This document shows, one piece after another, positions 36,548 to 48,457 of a stretch of DNA of 64,000 nucleotides. Origin of the DNA: Dryococelus australis. Lineage: Eukaryota > Arthropoda > Insecta > Phasmatodea > Phasmatidae. Location: the NCBI GenBank assembly GCA_029891345.1, contig CM057003.1:12874709-12938708 (forward strand), read 5' to 3'. Both the position numbers and the translations under genes were made by a program. Positions within the stretch are counted from its first letter, which is position 1; each line of letters opens with the position of its first letter. The notes below the pieces were generated by a model that saw only the letters and a program-made list of their open reading frames with translations, was not told where the DNA came from and made no database searches.

Positions 36548-38184
36548 CTACTTCCTCAAATATTTGCATGCGGGCGCACGTGGTTGCTCTGCAGGTGTTT
36601 GAAGTATCGATGGAAAGGACCAGCTCCTCCCCTTTGTGTTTCCTGATTGTGACATTGGCGCTTCCTCCAGCCTTCTAGGAGTGACTGTCGCGCTTGACAG
36701 TACTGTGACATCGGATGCTGTGACGTGAGTCGCCGGGCTTACTCCTGCCAATGCGGATGAGTAGGATAACACCGGACTCCCTCTGTCCTTTCCCGATAGA
36801 CCTCTCCGAAGTGCCTCACCACCTTCTCCTGCAGGGACTTCACCAGGGGTCTTGTCAGCACTGTCGCAGTCGTAGGACTCTCGGTCGTTCATCTCCTCCA
36901 GCTGTTCTCCTGCTCCTATATGCCAGCTATTTGCAATGGAAGTTTCCACTCCTACTCCCCTCACCATCTCGGGGTCTATGGTGTACGCAATGAACTGATT
37001 ACGTGTGATGCCAGCTTGATTCTGACCCCTAGTGAACCCTGTAGCATTCGGCGTCTGAATCTCGTCGGCAACCGGTATTCTTGCCTCTCCCTGTGGTCCA
37101 GGAACACTTTCCCTTCTGCTTGCATCTTGCATTTGCTTGTCTGGAGCTTGATCATCCTGGCCATTTTCTCCCTCGTGCTCGTTCCTCTCTGTCATGTCTA
37201 TAGCAGCTGCTGGAATGTCGATTTTGTGTATTTGTACCGTCTTCCGCCCGATTCTGAACAAATACGCAGTCGGTCCTAGAACCTGTATGATTCTGTGAAG
37301 ACCCGTCCACTTCGGCGCTAGTCCAGCACAGAATTTTTTCTTGGTGACAGATTGAGGATGAGCCTTTGTGTAGACCATTTGTCCATGTTTCACGGCAGCA
37401 GGTGGTCCGTTACTGTGTTGCAACAACCAGGCTGCACACCATTCCTGCTGATTCTGTTGTTCGCGGATTCGGTGTCTGCGCCTCTCTTACATTGTGCCGC
37501 TGGTCTATGATTCGCCATAGACAGTAGTCTTTAGTGCGGGGGCAATTTCTCTCTCTGGGCAGTTGAATATTTTTCCCTAGCAACACTTGAGCGGGTGATT
37601 TATCTCTGGGGGCATTTACTCTGCTACAAAGCATGAAGAATGCTGCGGGCAGGTGATCGTCACAACTGTTGTGGTGCTCACCCACACAGAGACGGAGTTG
37701 CACCTTCAACTCCTGGTTGCCCCTCTGTAGGTCTCGCCCAGGGGTGGTAAACCACAATCTTCAAATGTCGCACTCCCTGGCTCGTGCGGAGTTTGCACCA
37801 TTTCTTCCCTGTAAATTGAGTACTGTTATCTGTGAGAGCTTCTTTCGGTTAACCCCAACATGCATAAAATTCATTTTTCAAGATTTTAGCAATCTGTCCT
37901 GTGTTTGCACTGTTGATTGCATACACCTCAACCCATCTTGAAAAACTGGCTGTGATTTCTAGTATAAACTGTATACTCCCGGCAAATTTGGGGTAAGGTC
38001 CCATAAGATTTAGGCATAATGTTTCAAATGGTTTCCATGGCTGCAATGGTTGTTGTTGGCACTCGTCGGTCGTATGTGAATTGAACAAATTACACTTAGG
38101 ACATTTTCTTACATCATTACGTATACAGTGTGTTAGTTCTGGCCAAAATAAATGTGCTAAAACATTTTTCACTGTCTGTTCCAC
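36548..38184 (-). pseudogene. Ty3/gypsy integrase, minus-strand relic
   Basis: The N-terminal zinc-binding part (38184-38060) has a CPKCNLF end of the HHCC finger. The core has GPYPKFAGSIQFILEITASFSRW, where the usual catalytic Asp before SFSRW is Ala. The remaining core includes RGNQELKVQL and AFFMLCSRVNAP then SPAQVLLGKNIQLPRE. The C-terminal stretch (37426-36548, 292 codons open) contains YTKAHPQ, GLAPKWTGLHRIIQVLGPTAY and a long acidic/Ser-rich tail. Frameshifts separate the parts. The missing Asp and frameshifts make it non-functional. Confidence 0.75.
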
Positions 38185-38509
38185 CCTGAGTGTCTGACCT
38201 TTGTGCTCGCATGTTTATGTGTAAAAACCCGTTATCTGTATTATGCAGGCACGTCAAATCTCCACGTGTTTTTGTAATGTGGTGAGCATGTTTCCACTCG
38301 TCCTTTTATCACTCGCCATCCTTCCACGTCCTGCGTAGCGCACTTGTTTCGTAATTCCTGGGCCAATGCGCAGTTCTATTGCACCATTACAATGTCATTC
38401 TATAAGTGCACTGCGAGTGTATCGTCTTCTACAATATTAATCCTGCTTACGTCAGTGGGTAAGTGGTGCTTGCGTTAGAGGCCGTAAAATTTCTTCCCAA
38501 TCCACTACG

Positions 38510-38944
38510 TCAGTTGCGGTTACTTGTGTGTTCGAAGCTTGGGATAAAGTAGACACGAGCTTGTTGCTCTTCCCTGACACATGCTCTATGTTGAAGTCGT
38601 AGGGTTGTGAGCAATAATGCCCACAAGGTTAGTTTACTTCTCGCTTCTTTCATATTACTTAGCCATACAAAGCAACAGTTGTCTGTACTCATTGTAAATC
38701 TACAGTATTCTAAGTACGCACTGTATTTCCTTATGGCCCTAACTATCACAAGACACTCTCTCTCATTCACGTCATAGCGATGCTCCATGCTACCAAATTT
38801 TGCACTTGAGAAATCTATCAAGCATGTCTCGCCCGTTTCGTATTGATACAGCATGGCGCTGAGACCATCCTGGTTGGCGTCGGTCTGTAAGAATAAGTGG
38901 TATGCTAGGTAGTATCTTGCCAGTTCGGGGCCCGGTTGGAACAT
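38510..38944 (-). pseudogene. Ty3/gypsy RNase H domain
   Basis: An open stretch of about 144 codons contains LFLQTDANQDGLSAMLYQ (catalytic Asp), HRYDVNERECLVIVRAI (Glu) and FTMSTDNCCFVWL (Asp), the three metal-binding residues of the RNase H fold that removes the RNA strand during reverse transcription. The first few residues and the end diverge because of frameshifts, but the core is uninterrupted. Confidence 0.75.
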
Positions 38945-39169
38945 TATTTATATGGTCTGGAAAGCAGTTTCTTCTTCGCTACCCCACACGGACCTTTTAT
39001 GTGGTGACAGCACGTCTGTGAGGGGTGCAGTGATGGTAACAAAGTTCGCGATATGCTACCGCAACCAGTTGAAATGCTCAAAGAACTTTCTTATTTGTTT
39101 GCACATACATGGTACCTACTGACAATCTATGAGTCCCAGCTGTTCAGAGTTCGGTGTATTTCCGGATTA

Positions 39170-39530
39170 GTTACAATATGGCATTTCTTTCCCGCAAAGT
39201 TAGGCCATTGATTTCCAATCTCTCAAGTACCAGCGAAAGGTGGTGTAGATATTCCTCCCATGTGTCCCACCAAATGACAACATCATTGGGAGGGTGAACT
39301 CGCCTATGAGGCTGTCTAATACTCGCACCATCATGCCCCTGAAAAGTCGTTGGAGTGCACTTAAGGCCAAAGGGAATGGCACAAATCTGGTACCTCCTAC
39401 CATCAGGTCTGGTAAAAGCTGTTTTTTCACGATCTTCCTTGCGTACCGGGATCTGCCATTAGCCACTTCTGAGGTCCAGCGAGGACATAATCTTGGCCTT
39501 CCCTAGAGAACTGGCCATCCACTTCCCCCT
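39170..39530 (-). pseudogene. Ty3/gypsy reverse transcriptase fragment
   Basis: Three frames give KIMSSLDLRSG (motif A) and WQIPV, then TAFTRPDGRRYQ and AIPFGLKCTPTTFQ, then GMMVRVLDSLIGE, then PPNDVVIWWDTWEEYLHHLSL. The first Asp of the catalytic DD pair is Asn (PPND). The enzyme would copy element RNA into DNA. Frameshifts and a stop in motif A make it inactive. The fragment ends abruptly upstream at about 39530. Confidence 0.7.
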
Positions 39531-40600
39531 AGCCCGTTTACCCACCTTTGTTGGCAGCCGCTAAAGCTACAAGCACTCTACCAAATGTTCATGCGCACCG
39601 GTTGGAGAGTGCACAGCAGTAGTCGAACCGCGAAGACCTCAGTTACGAGTGCGGCCGCAGGGGCCGAAGAGAGTGCTCGTGACGTGAGCAGGTAGGAAAG
39701 TGCAAGTGCCGTGAAAGCCATTTGTGCCCACATGCACGTGTCTTAAAATGAGACCCTGCAAATTGTGCATAAGTGAAATAAGGTTTCATTAAGAAACGCC
39801 GAAGGATGCCCATTCATGAAACAGCATGTTAAGGAGTCTTACAATATTTTGATGGCCCCGTGGGCTTTAATTATAGTGTTTTACATTTTCTATCATTAGT
39901 CATTTTCACGTGTTTCACCCTCATTTTGTTTTACAGAGTGTAATATGTTTACTAAAGGAATCCTATGCCAAGGGTAATTGTTTTTGTAAGAATCGTAATG
40001 TTTCAAGCAAAGTGGATATGTTTTATGGAAGTTTGTGTGTGCAAGAAAATAGGCAGAATGGCTGGCCTGCCTGCCAAACCTCGGTCAGCACGCCACGTGG
40101 GACAGTTTGTCATACCGTGGTGTCTCGAGGAGTTGGATGTGCTGACCGACGGCATCCCATTTCACGTGCTTGGGAAGCGCTTAATCTTTGTTCACTATTA
40201 CTTCAAAGCAATAGTCATTATTTTACCATACCATACTTCGCAGCTGCCCAAATTCTCCACTCTTTCATTACCAAGGAATAGCATCGCCCGGAATGACGTA
40301 AGTTTTCATGTAAATTCTTTGTCTCGCCTTCTGGCTGTTGTACAGTGTCACCATGCTGGCAGGTTAAGCCAGGCACCGTGTAAAAGTTGCTTTCAGGAGG
40401 AGCTATAAATAAAACCCAATGATTCAATGTAAAATGGTGAATGTTCTCATTTGGGTTGCATACGCGCCATAGGGGAGCGGTCCCCACATTTCCACCAATC
40501 ATTAAGGGTTATGTATCAGTGCTGTTTATTATATTTCTGTGTTTTTATCTATGTACAAATAATTATAGGTGTGTGAGCTGCCACAAGATATCACTGCGCA
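39531..40600 (+). other. Segment between the two gypsy relics; possible short host or repeat transcript
   Basis: A CpG-rich patch (39560-39700) contains GTGAGCAG|GTAGGAAAG, a plausible donor. A polypyrimidine tract ending TTTTGTTTTACAG at about 39937 is a good acceptor. Downstream are open frames of about 123 and 147 residues (39910-40408) without known domains, and then AATAAA at about 40408. This could be a two-exon transcript, but chance or a repeat is as likely. Confidence 0.22.
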
Positions 40601-41739
40601 TGGTTTCAATATCATCTCTGTTTTTGTATTAATAACGATGATATGAGCACTGGGAGGACACTGCCTGTAGGTCGTCGAAATATAACCTGGAGAGGAGAAA
40701 AGTGCTCTACGCTAGCTAGTTGGTATTTCACTAAATAAACCTAGCGCCCGTCATCAACATGTAGAAGGCTGGTGAGAATCTACGGAACATTTACCTGTCC
40801 CACTCCCAACCTAAATAAACACCCCTTTGCTCCACTATCTTGCCGTCAAATGGCTTTCCCAACTTAGGGGCGTGTCCTACAACTGAAAACCCTTTTCAAA
40901 CCCCATTGATATTTTCCCAAAATTTTCACAATTTTCTATAATTAGAAACTGTCCTATCCTGCTTTCGCTGGCCTGTGCCAACGTCGAGAAGGCGTAAACG
41001 ACATCTGTTGTGCACATCTGGACCCATGGGATTCTGTCGCGATGCCCAGGACACCAGAAAGTGTATGTACAAGGCATAAGGGAAAAGTGCGGGGAGTCCG
41101 CAAGGTCACAGCCATTACCACCAACACAAGGGAGAAAGCACAAGGACAAAGAATAGTGCCCATATTGGTGCACAGTAACATCAGCTAGCTCGTGCCACCC
41201 AGACACTGAGCAGACAAAAAGGCTGCAATTCTCCACCCCCCTGTAAATTTCGTGTGTACACGAGGAGAACGAAGGAGGAAAAGAAACGAGATAAAGAGGA
41301 AAAGAAAAGTGCCTCCCTCTCACACTACACGCTCCTGCGCCGAATAGATTTGCGCACCCACCATGCATTGATCCATGCCTTGTGCCACGCAGAGCAGGAT
41401 AGCTGCACCTTGACGTCACCCAAGCAACACCGAGTGTCGCCTGTTCCCGACCATGCTCCCACCGGCCGCACATCCGCGACAACCCTCTCGCGACCATGTG
41501 GACTTGTATACAACCCGGACCAGTTGTGACTCCGTCGAGCTTCTCTGTCCGAAGTGCTTGCGATCATAACCGCATGACTTTATTGCCAAATACGGGCGTG
41601 ACACTACCTAATGTAAGAGTGCACAGTAATCCAGCACAAGCATCCACGTCGGGAACAACCGCGAAAGAGAAGAATGAGTGAACTAGAAACTTTGAAAACT
41701 AACTTCAACCTTGACATTTCGGACAAATAAACAACAATT
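40601..41739 (+). repeat. Probable 5' long terminal repeat region of the plus-strand gypsy relic
   Basis: It ends ACAACAATT directly before a clear primer-binding site at 41740. An AATAAA lies at 41724-41730. A 45-base stretch near 40605-40648 (TGTTTTTGTATTAATAACGATG) recurs at 45838-45882 as TGTTTTTGTATTAATGACGATG just past the integrase, as expected if both mark the start of the terminal repeats. Beyond that motif, the two sides do not match, so the 3' copy has been replaced or the repeat limits differ. Confidence 0.4.
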
Positions 41740-41757
41740 TGGCGCCATGACATGCTC
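41740..41757 (+). other. Primer-binding site of the plus-strand gypsy relic
   Basis: TGGCGCCATGACATGCTC. TGGCGCC is a common primer-binding start in LTR retrotransposons. It marks the inner end of the 5' terminal repeat and the start of the leader. Confidence 0.6.
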
Positions 41758-41955
41758 TGCCCAGGACGATACACATTCTTATTAAAATTCCAACTGTGTA
41801 GTAAAGGTTATCATACCGCGTTTTTGAATGGTAACGAGTTGCAAACAATCAAAGGGCTAATGTGTTCTTGTAAGCAGTACAGTACGTAAACCTTGCCAAA
41901 AAAGCAGGTCACGTATAATTGGGACACATTCTTTGGCGAGTTGCAAAGTATAAAC

Positions 41956-43130
41956 ATGTACGACTGTAACAGATGCATGGTGAACTCTGATGGAAGACTA
42001 AGCAGCTGTGACAAATGCAGTATTAGGGTACACCTATAGTGTCAAAACGGGGACAGAATGGCAGACAATCAGTGAGGAAGAGTTCAAGTGTGAAGACTAC
42101 GTTGATAAAGAGGAAGTCACACCTGCTGAAGTACCCAACTTTCAGAACACGTCTGTGGTATAGCCCAGGGTGATAGTACCCGAGTCACAACCATTGCCTG
42201 TAACTCCACTCCAGTACCAATCTTTGCCGCCAATATCTAGTACACCCTATGCTCCGAACCTGCAACTGTATTACTCCCTACCTATGTATACTCCACATTT
42301 TCCAGCAGTATTGCCAACCAAACAGAACCAGTTTCCTACCTCAACGCCTTTACAAATTAACTGACATATGTAAACAGAGTCATAATGGCTATGCCCCGTG
42401 TTACAAATCGCACTGTCATACCATTTCGACCAACGCCTACGGGGTTCCAGACACTGCCAACCTTTTTCTGCCAACTGAATGAGACTCCATACGCCTTTTG
42501 TACAAGATTGCACTATGCACCTGCAGAGGCATGGAGTGTTGGAAGAGGACTCAGTTGGAGCCAGTTCATTCACATGTTTCAGTGCCCCTTCGGAGGTACG
42601 TGCACATCAATCCAAGCTGAAAGCAAACTCAAACTACAGGAACAACAGGAGGGCGAAATGTTAACGGCATTCGTCAACAGGAATACACATCTGGTATGAA
42701 GATTCCATCCTGTATTGAGAAAACAGGATGTCCTCGAAACGATATCAGTGACAGTGCTACCAGAGTACAGACCAGCCTTAGTTCCACTATTAAACAGAGG
42801 CATCACAGAATTCAATCATGCCGCTATCATCCTCGAACGAAACACAAGTGTTCCTTGACGCGAATTGGGAAATGCTTGGGCACGCCACATCCGGAACATC
42901 CACGAGTTAACCAAGTGAGCAGTTTTCAAACCCATGCACAATATGGTAGGAACAGGCAAAATGTGAATTCGTACAGTGATGCGAAACGGTCCTTTCAGAA
43001 CAGAACAGAACAGCAGCAGAAACACCCACCAATAACCGGACAGCAGTGAATACCAACAGGGAAATGGGTTGTAGGGGTTCAGCAAGCAACTGCAGACTCC
43101 ACAGCTCAAGCACAGCCTTAAAACCACAAC
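41956..43130 (+). pseudogene. Gag of the plus-strand gypsy relic
   Basis: The start MYDCNRCMVNSDGRLSSCDK has two CxxC pairs. After a stop and frameshift comes a Pro-rich linker (about 42160-42360) and a capsid-like region (42385-42870) with EAWSVGRGLSWSQFIHMF, LQEQQEGEMLTAFVNR and PEYRPALVPLLNRGI. The last is a pattern shared by Ty3/gypsy capsids. Gag would form the particle. A CCHC nucleocapsid knuckle was not identified. Broken by several frameshifts. Confidence 0.55.
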
Positions 43131-43249
43131 AAGCCGTAGTTACCAAGGTGAGGTGCTAGGGTGTAAAATTTATTTGTGTACTTGGCCATGTAAAGGGTAT
43201 TGTGTGTCATGCACTTGTCGACATGGCTGCATCACACAACATTTTTCAC

Positions 43250-43790
43250 CCTTGTTTTGTCAATACACGTGACATAACCTCAACTGGACAGGTGATCCAT
43301 CTTCTAGCGGGGAATGTACTAATACAGTAATTGGCCAAGCGTTTGTTACTATCAAAATAAGAGAGTTGGAAACCATAACTACAGCAGTTATTATTAATGA
43401 AATTAACATAGATGTTATTTTAGGAGTACCATGGCCCTCAGAGCAAAACAAATTAGTTGAATCAGCCGAACGACGCATCCTCTATGGAGTGAAGGAAATA
43501 CGAACAGTTTATAAAGTAGACAGCCGTAGACATTAACATGTTCCTAAAGAAAATTTAACAGAATTTGAATATGACATACCACGAGTTCACCAAGCTGCTT
43601 TTTGGCGCTTGCTAGATGAACGTAAACTGGTTTTCGCAAACCATGATGCATTACACAGGACAACTGTGGCAGAACACACTATCCCGTTGACTCAGGAAGA
43701 ACCAAATTTCAGTAGTCACCACAGCTACTGGATTCACCAAGCTAAAATAATAAAACAGCAGATATCGGAGATTAATGTGTGCCATTAAGA
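43250..43790 (+). pseudogene. Protease end and reverse transcriptase entry of the plus-strand gypsy relic
   Basis: INEINIDVILGVPWP matches the C-terminal part of an aspartic protease (the usual ...vILGxDWL block). Next, RRLL/WRLLDERKLVFANHDA, TTVAEHTIPLTQEE and HQAKIIKQQISEI correspond to the approach to the reverse transcriptase. The sequence stops there: the fingers and palm with the catalytic Asp residues are missing, and the next recognisable codons (FLGHFVNKNG) belong to the end of the domain. Confidence 0.6.
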
Positions 43791-44119
43791 AATGCTGGCT
43801 TGGCAAGAGTGATCTAGAGAGTTTCTAGGCCACTTTGTGAATAAGAATGGCAACTAACTGAACCCCGAACAACTGGGACTGATAGAGAGTCAGGCACCAC
43901 AATATACATGTAAACAACTACGTAAATTATTTTGCCTAATCGATTGGTTATGTGAACAGGAACAGGATTTTGCATTCATCGCCACACCCCTCACGAACTT
44001 GCTATCTCCACAAAAGTGGTGCATGTGGGACAGAGAACAGAAAATAGCCTCTTTGCCGATAAAAGAAAAATTCCGAGAATGTCCCACTCTAGCACAGTAC
44101 GATCCAGCAAGACGCCTTT

Positions 44120-44513
44120 AACTGCAGAACGATGCCAGCCAGGAGTGGCTGGATGCCGTGCTCTACCAGTACGGAAACACAGGTGAGAGAAAGGTAATCT
44201 CTTCGCGAGTGAGAAATGGGGAAGTACCGAACACAGATATGACATAAACGAAAGAGAATATCTCGCTGTGATATGGGCGACATGGAAGTATAGGCTGTAC
44301 GTCGAATATCGTAAGTTCACGTTGCAAACTGATAATCGCTGCCTAGTATGGCTCAACAACATGCGGAAAGGCATGAGCAAACTTACGAGATGGGCACTTT
44401 TGCTGCAAGCTTACGATTTTGCTATCGAGAACGTACCGGGAAAGGAGAACGAGCTAGCAGACATGTTGTCACGAGCACCAGAGGCGAAAGCAACAATCAC
44501 AGATGATATGTAA
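44120..44513 (+). pseudogene. RNase H of the plus-strand gypsy relic
   Basis: NDASQEWLDAVLYQYGN (Asp), NEREYLAVIWATWKYRLY (Glu, across a frameshift), LQTDNRCLVWLNNMRKG (Asp) and the closing IENVPGKENELADMLSRAP. The signature is complete apart from frameshifts. The last 80 codons (44268-44513) are open. Confidence 0.75.
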
Positions 44514-44579
44514 TGGTAGGATGTATAACCCCCAATTACTGCAGAACCATTTATGGAGGCAAACACAAACAGGATAACG

Positions 44580-45849
44580 GTAAGATATCATGACCAATTG
44601 ATAGCAGATTTATACCACGATGTAGTGATAGCGCAGAAAACTTGTGAGTTTGTGAGAGAGGACAAAGAGCTATGTGAAAAAGAACACGTGGACAGATGGA
44701 AATGTGTATAGGGACGTATTGAGATGTGCTCACCGCGAGACGATGCAAAATGGAGACTATATGGCACACACTAATGAGAGCATAATGGCAGGACACCTGC
44801 AGCCGAGCAGATGGTTAAAAACATATTTCTGGTCCGAATTCACTCATTATGTCAGAAATTGGGTACACAAATGCGACAAATGTAATTTGTTCAAATCACG
44901 GAGGTCTGACTGAAATCAACAACAGCCAATGTAGCCTAAACGACCTTTTGAAACAGTCAGTTTAGATCTCATGGGGCCTTATCAGAAGTCAGCAGGCAGA
45001 AGCTGATTCATATTGGTAGTAACAGACAGCTTTACAAGATGGATTGAAGCTTCCCCTGTAAACAGTGATAGGACCAGGCAGATTGCGAAATGCATAGAAA
45101 CAGAATTTTTCACACGCTGGGGATATCCGAGATATTTATTTACGGACAACGATACCCAAGTTACCAGGAAAAGATGGCGGGAAGTTTGTACGAACTGTGC
45201 ATCGTGGCACATAAAAACTGCTATTTACCATTCCTGTGCGAACCCCACAGAAATGCGCAACTCCCACTCCGTGTGTATGAGCACAAGAACAGCTGGGCCG
45301 AACACTTGCCAGCCCCACTCTTCGCGCTCAAGCGAAGAGTAAATGCCACGACCAGACAAACACCGGCACAAGTCCTGCCAAGAAGAAATATCACACTGCC
45401 GAACGAGATAAATTATCTGCGAGAAAGAGAAGAGTAGCACGACAGAAACAAGTGTCATGCGAGACGATACATGCAGGTACCGTTATCGCGAACAACGGGA
45501 TCTGAAGGTTAAGTACGCGAATCGCTGGTTGCCAGAGACCAAACGACCACCAATGGCACTAATGGTAGGACAGGCTGTATATGTCCGAGCTCATCCGCAG
45601 TTCACGGCATGCAAGAACTTTTGCTCGGGATTGACACAACGCTGGACAGGGCATCACCAAGGGATAAAGACTTTGGCCCCGACCACATACCTGGTCAGGA
45701 CGGACCACAAGATGCCAAGGATGCACCGTGACATTTGGATAGTGGCTGAAAGCGCTCTAGATAACAACAGTGACGAGCCCCAAATCGGCCATGATAGCCA
45801 TGCTCAGGACGAGCATGTCCCAAAATCTCACTGTGCAGGGTTTCGGTAA
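44580..45849 (+). pseudogene. Integrase of the plus-strand gypsy relic
   Basis: The zinc finger part has AHTNESIMAGHL and CDKCNLF. The core has VVTDSFTRWIEASPVNSD (Asp), PRYLFTDNDTQ (Asp) and CANPTEMRN (Glu), so the D,D,E set is retained although frames shift at about 45280 and 45430. A C-terminal part (45457-45849) has VGQAVYVRAHPQ, GLTQRWTGHHQGIKTL and TTYLVRTD. It would join element ends to the target. It lacks a continuous frame, so it is inactive. Confidence 0.75.
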
Positions 45850-45882
45850 CATCACTGTTTTTGTATTAATGACGATGTTAGC

Positions 45883-48076
45883 AGCAGAACAGCCCCTGTG
45901 CCAATACCAATCATCGTTTGGGCACAAACACCCTTGAAGTTGAGCTACTGTCAATACTGCAGTGTAGGCGAACCAGCACTACAGCACAGACAGTAACCGA
46001 TCATGCAGGGAACCTCCTGCTTCTCGTCGAGTGCATGGGAAAACTGGTCAGCTTAGTCATCACACAGACTCCATATTCTCTCTTCCGCACCAATTCCAGG
46101 ATCTCCAATCCATTGGTGAAGGTGGTTAAAGATCTTTCGGGGAGCCACCCCCTGCCCCTTCCCTAAAATAACCCGGCTGTCTGGGAAACGCGAGACATCC
46201 GGGACGTGGTGGTGGTGGTGGTGACTAATCCACTGGCGCAGGAATGAAGGCTGACATCGGGGTGCTTCCAAGGTCCGATACATTCCAATCCATTCATCAC
46301 GCACCCAGTCGGCAGCTTGCAACACCTCGAGATCCCCCTCTTCGACTTGATAATTGGGCCATCTCTAGCAGATGATCTTCACCATCTCTTAGGTACTGAG
46401 CTTACCAGGTTCCCAACGGTGGTGCTCTTGCACCAGCCAGTTGGTTCGTGGGCCGGTATTTGATTATTCGCAGCCACCCCAAAGCCTGGGGATCCCTTTT
46501 CCCCCACTTGGGGATGCAACAAGTTGTGTATATGCGCCACACCCAAGCTGCCATGATCTCACCGCACCAGCAGATGCATCTAGCTTTCGCTGATCCTGAA
46601 GTCGCAGGTAGTACCAAGCGAGCGAGCAGCCACGAGCACGATGTTCATCCAATGACAGGTTAGCTATTCTACAGCTTATGGCCGATTTCACCACACGAGA
46701 TAATGATAGTTTATCGAAATTAACTGACAAAAATCGCGATTATCTGAATTTGGATTTCACCAAATACATTAATCTCGATTTTCTCTGAATATATCGATAG
46801 AATATTAACTGCCAATTTTAGTGGTTTAAGTCACATTATCGGGATTAACTCTAAAACACACATATTTTGGGAAGATTAAGAGAGGTCCTAGTTATTTCAT
46901 CGAGAATAAAAATAAAATGGTTAAGGCAATGTACATTTGTTTTGAAGAGGAAACTGATGCCAAGGCTTTTTTTTGTTTGTAGTCCGCGATGTTTACCTGA
47001 AAGAATAAATTATTTTGTAATTTATGATTAGATTATAGTGCACTTTCGGCTTACATCAAACACTATTGACAGACTATATTTTTTCTATTTTCGTTTACAA
47101 GTATTCTGAATTGTCATTAGGTATCACTGTAAAACAATTACGTTACTTTAGTAGGCTTAATTCAAATCATCAATGTGATAAACACCAGTAGTGTTTTTAA
47201 TTGAAAAAACCTTTCAATATACTAAAAAAAAAACAGATGTGAACTAATCTACGACAGATAACACATTAGTTACTTAGTTCTGTCTTTAAATTTTAGGATG
47301 TACAAAGTTAGGAGCTAAGCTTGAAGCTTTTCCTGTTAAATTTTCGTGTTCCTGTTGTAATTTTAGTTCACGAATCTTTCATTACCTCTGTTTGCTTAAT
47401 TGCAAACTTCTAGCGAGCTCAATTTTTGCTATATGCCAGGCGCTTTTTTTTTTCTTTTAGTTCATTGCTGGTTGTCGTTTACTATGCCCGGAAGATGTTG
47501 CCATACAGTTCCTCACATGGCTGGCAGAACTGTCCTCCAACCATTGGACACAGTCGAGGCATAGTTATCTGAAGCATATTTTTTTGGGTTACTTATCTGA
47601 GCTCCGTTTAGGACAACCGAATCTACTTGTACTCATACTTAAAAGGTATTATATACCAACAAAGATTTAAATAAAGAGGGGGGGAAGGGGACGTCCTTTC
47701 TTCAAAGTAGTCACTATGCAGCACGAACATGGTAATTGATACACCATTTATAAATTATCTGAATTTTAGAGGATAATTTTACTGCAAATTTCATATTGTA
47801 GGGAATTTTGAATTTGCCGAAAGCATGTAAAATCCCTTTAATGTTAGGGAGTGTGGGCTAACAACTCCTATTTACCTTATTTCGGTGTGTATAGGCGGTA
47901 CATTTTAACAAAAAAAAAAGTGACTACAAAAAGTATGGTGCGGCTTAGGTACAAGATATTTGCATTATTTTTGTTTCCCCCAAACCCCATTTAAAATATA
48001 CTGCATGTTGACAAATGTCTAATGTTTTAATCCTTAAAGGAAGGGAAGGCATTCATTATTATTATTATTATTAATA
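45883..48076. other. Unclassified stretch; GC-rich coding-like relic at 46050-46680
   Basis: The GC-rich part (46050-46680) has minus-strand frames with a run of six His codons (at 46204-46221) and plus-strand frames of about 70 residues. None matches a known family. It ends at about 46680 with GCCGATTTCACCACACGAGA, a sequence style seen at ends of some arthropod MITEs, but no inverted partner was found. 46700-48050 is AT-rich without genes. Confidence 0.25.
48055..48076. repeat. (ATT)n microsatellite
   Basis: Seven ATT-type units adjoining the pogo-like element. Confidence 0.8.
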
Positions 48077-48426
48077 ATGTAGAACCTCTTACATTCCCTC
48101 ACGGTTCCCGAGAATATAGTAGTTGTAGAGGCGGCAGGATTGAAAAGAGTCATGATAAAAATGATGGAAACTGATGGCTTTGACCCACTCCTAACTTGCC
48201 ATTTATTCCAAGAGTTCATGTTCAATCATCTCTAACGCATGAAAAACCACTTCTCAAATTAAATATGTATATTCCAACAGCTGGGCGTCTCCCAAATAAT
48301 TTGATATCCAAGAAAGGGATATTACACAACCCCTTTTCAAAGACTAAAACACAGTATGAAATTGAAGGTCTCGTGGGTCATGCATTGCTCTGAGGTACGT
48401 AGCTATCAAAAGATTTATGACGTTGC

Positions 48427-48457
<31 letters not shown>

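Larger units (their letters stand above)
36548..39530 (-). mobile_element. Ty3/gypsy retrotransposon relic, minus strand (pol only)
   Basis: In minus order: reverse transcriptase (about 39530-39170), RNase H (38944-38510), integrase zinc-binding and core (38184-37410) and integrase C-terminus (37426-36548). Gag and protease are missing, the sequence stopping at about motif A of the reverse transcriptase. It is related to the plus-strand relic at 41.7-45.85 kb: both have a CDKC/CPKC-NLF integrase finger and a similar C-terminal YTKAHPQ/YVRAHPQ block. No terminal repeats were proven. Confidence 0.75.
41740..45882 (+). mobile_element. Ty3/gypsy retrotransposon relic, plus strand (gag to integrase, catalytic RT core deleted)
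   Basis: In order: primer-binding site, gag (about 41956-43130), protease remnant (43250-43480), reverse transcriptase entry (43600-43770), deletion of the catalytic RT core, RT connection (43810-44100), RNase H (44120-44513), integrase (44580-45849). Frameshifts and stops throughout. It is related to the minus-strand relic at 36.5-39.5 kb, to which it stands head to head. Confidence 0.75.

Noticed and set aside
46680-46800. GCCGATTTCACCACACGAGA as a possible MITE terminus
   Set aside because: No inverted counterpart such as TGGTGAAATCGGC was found downstream.
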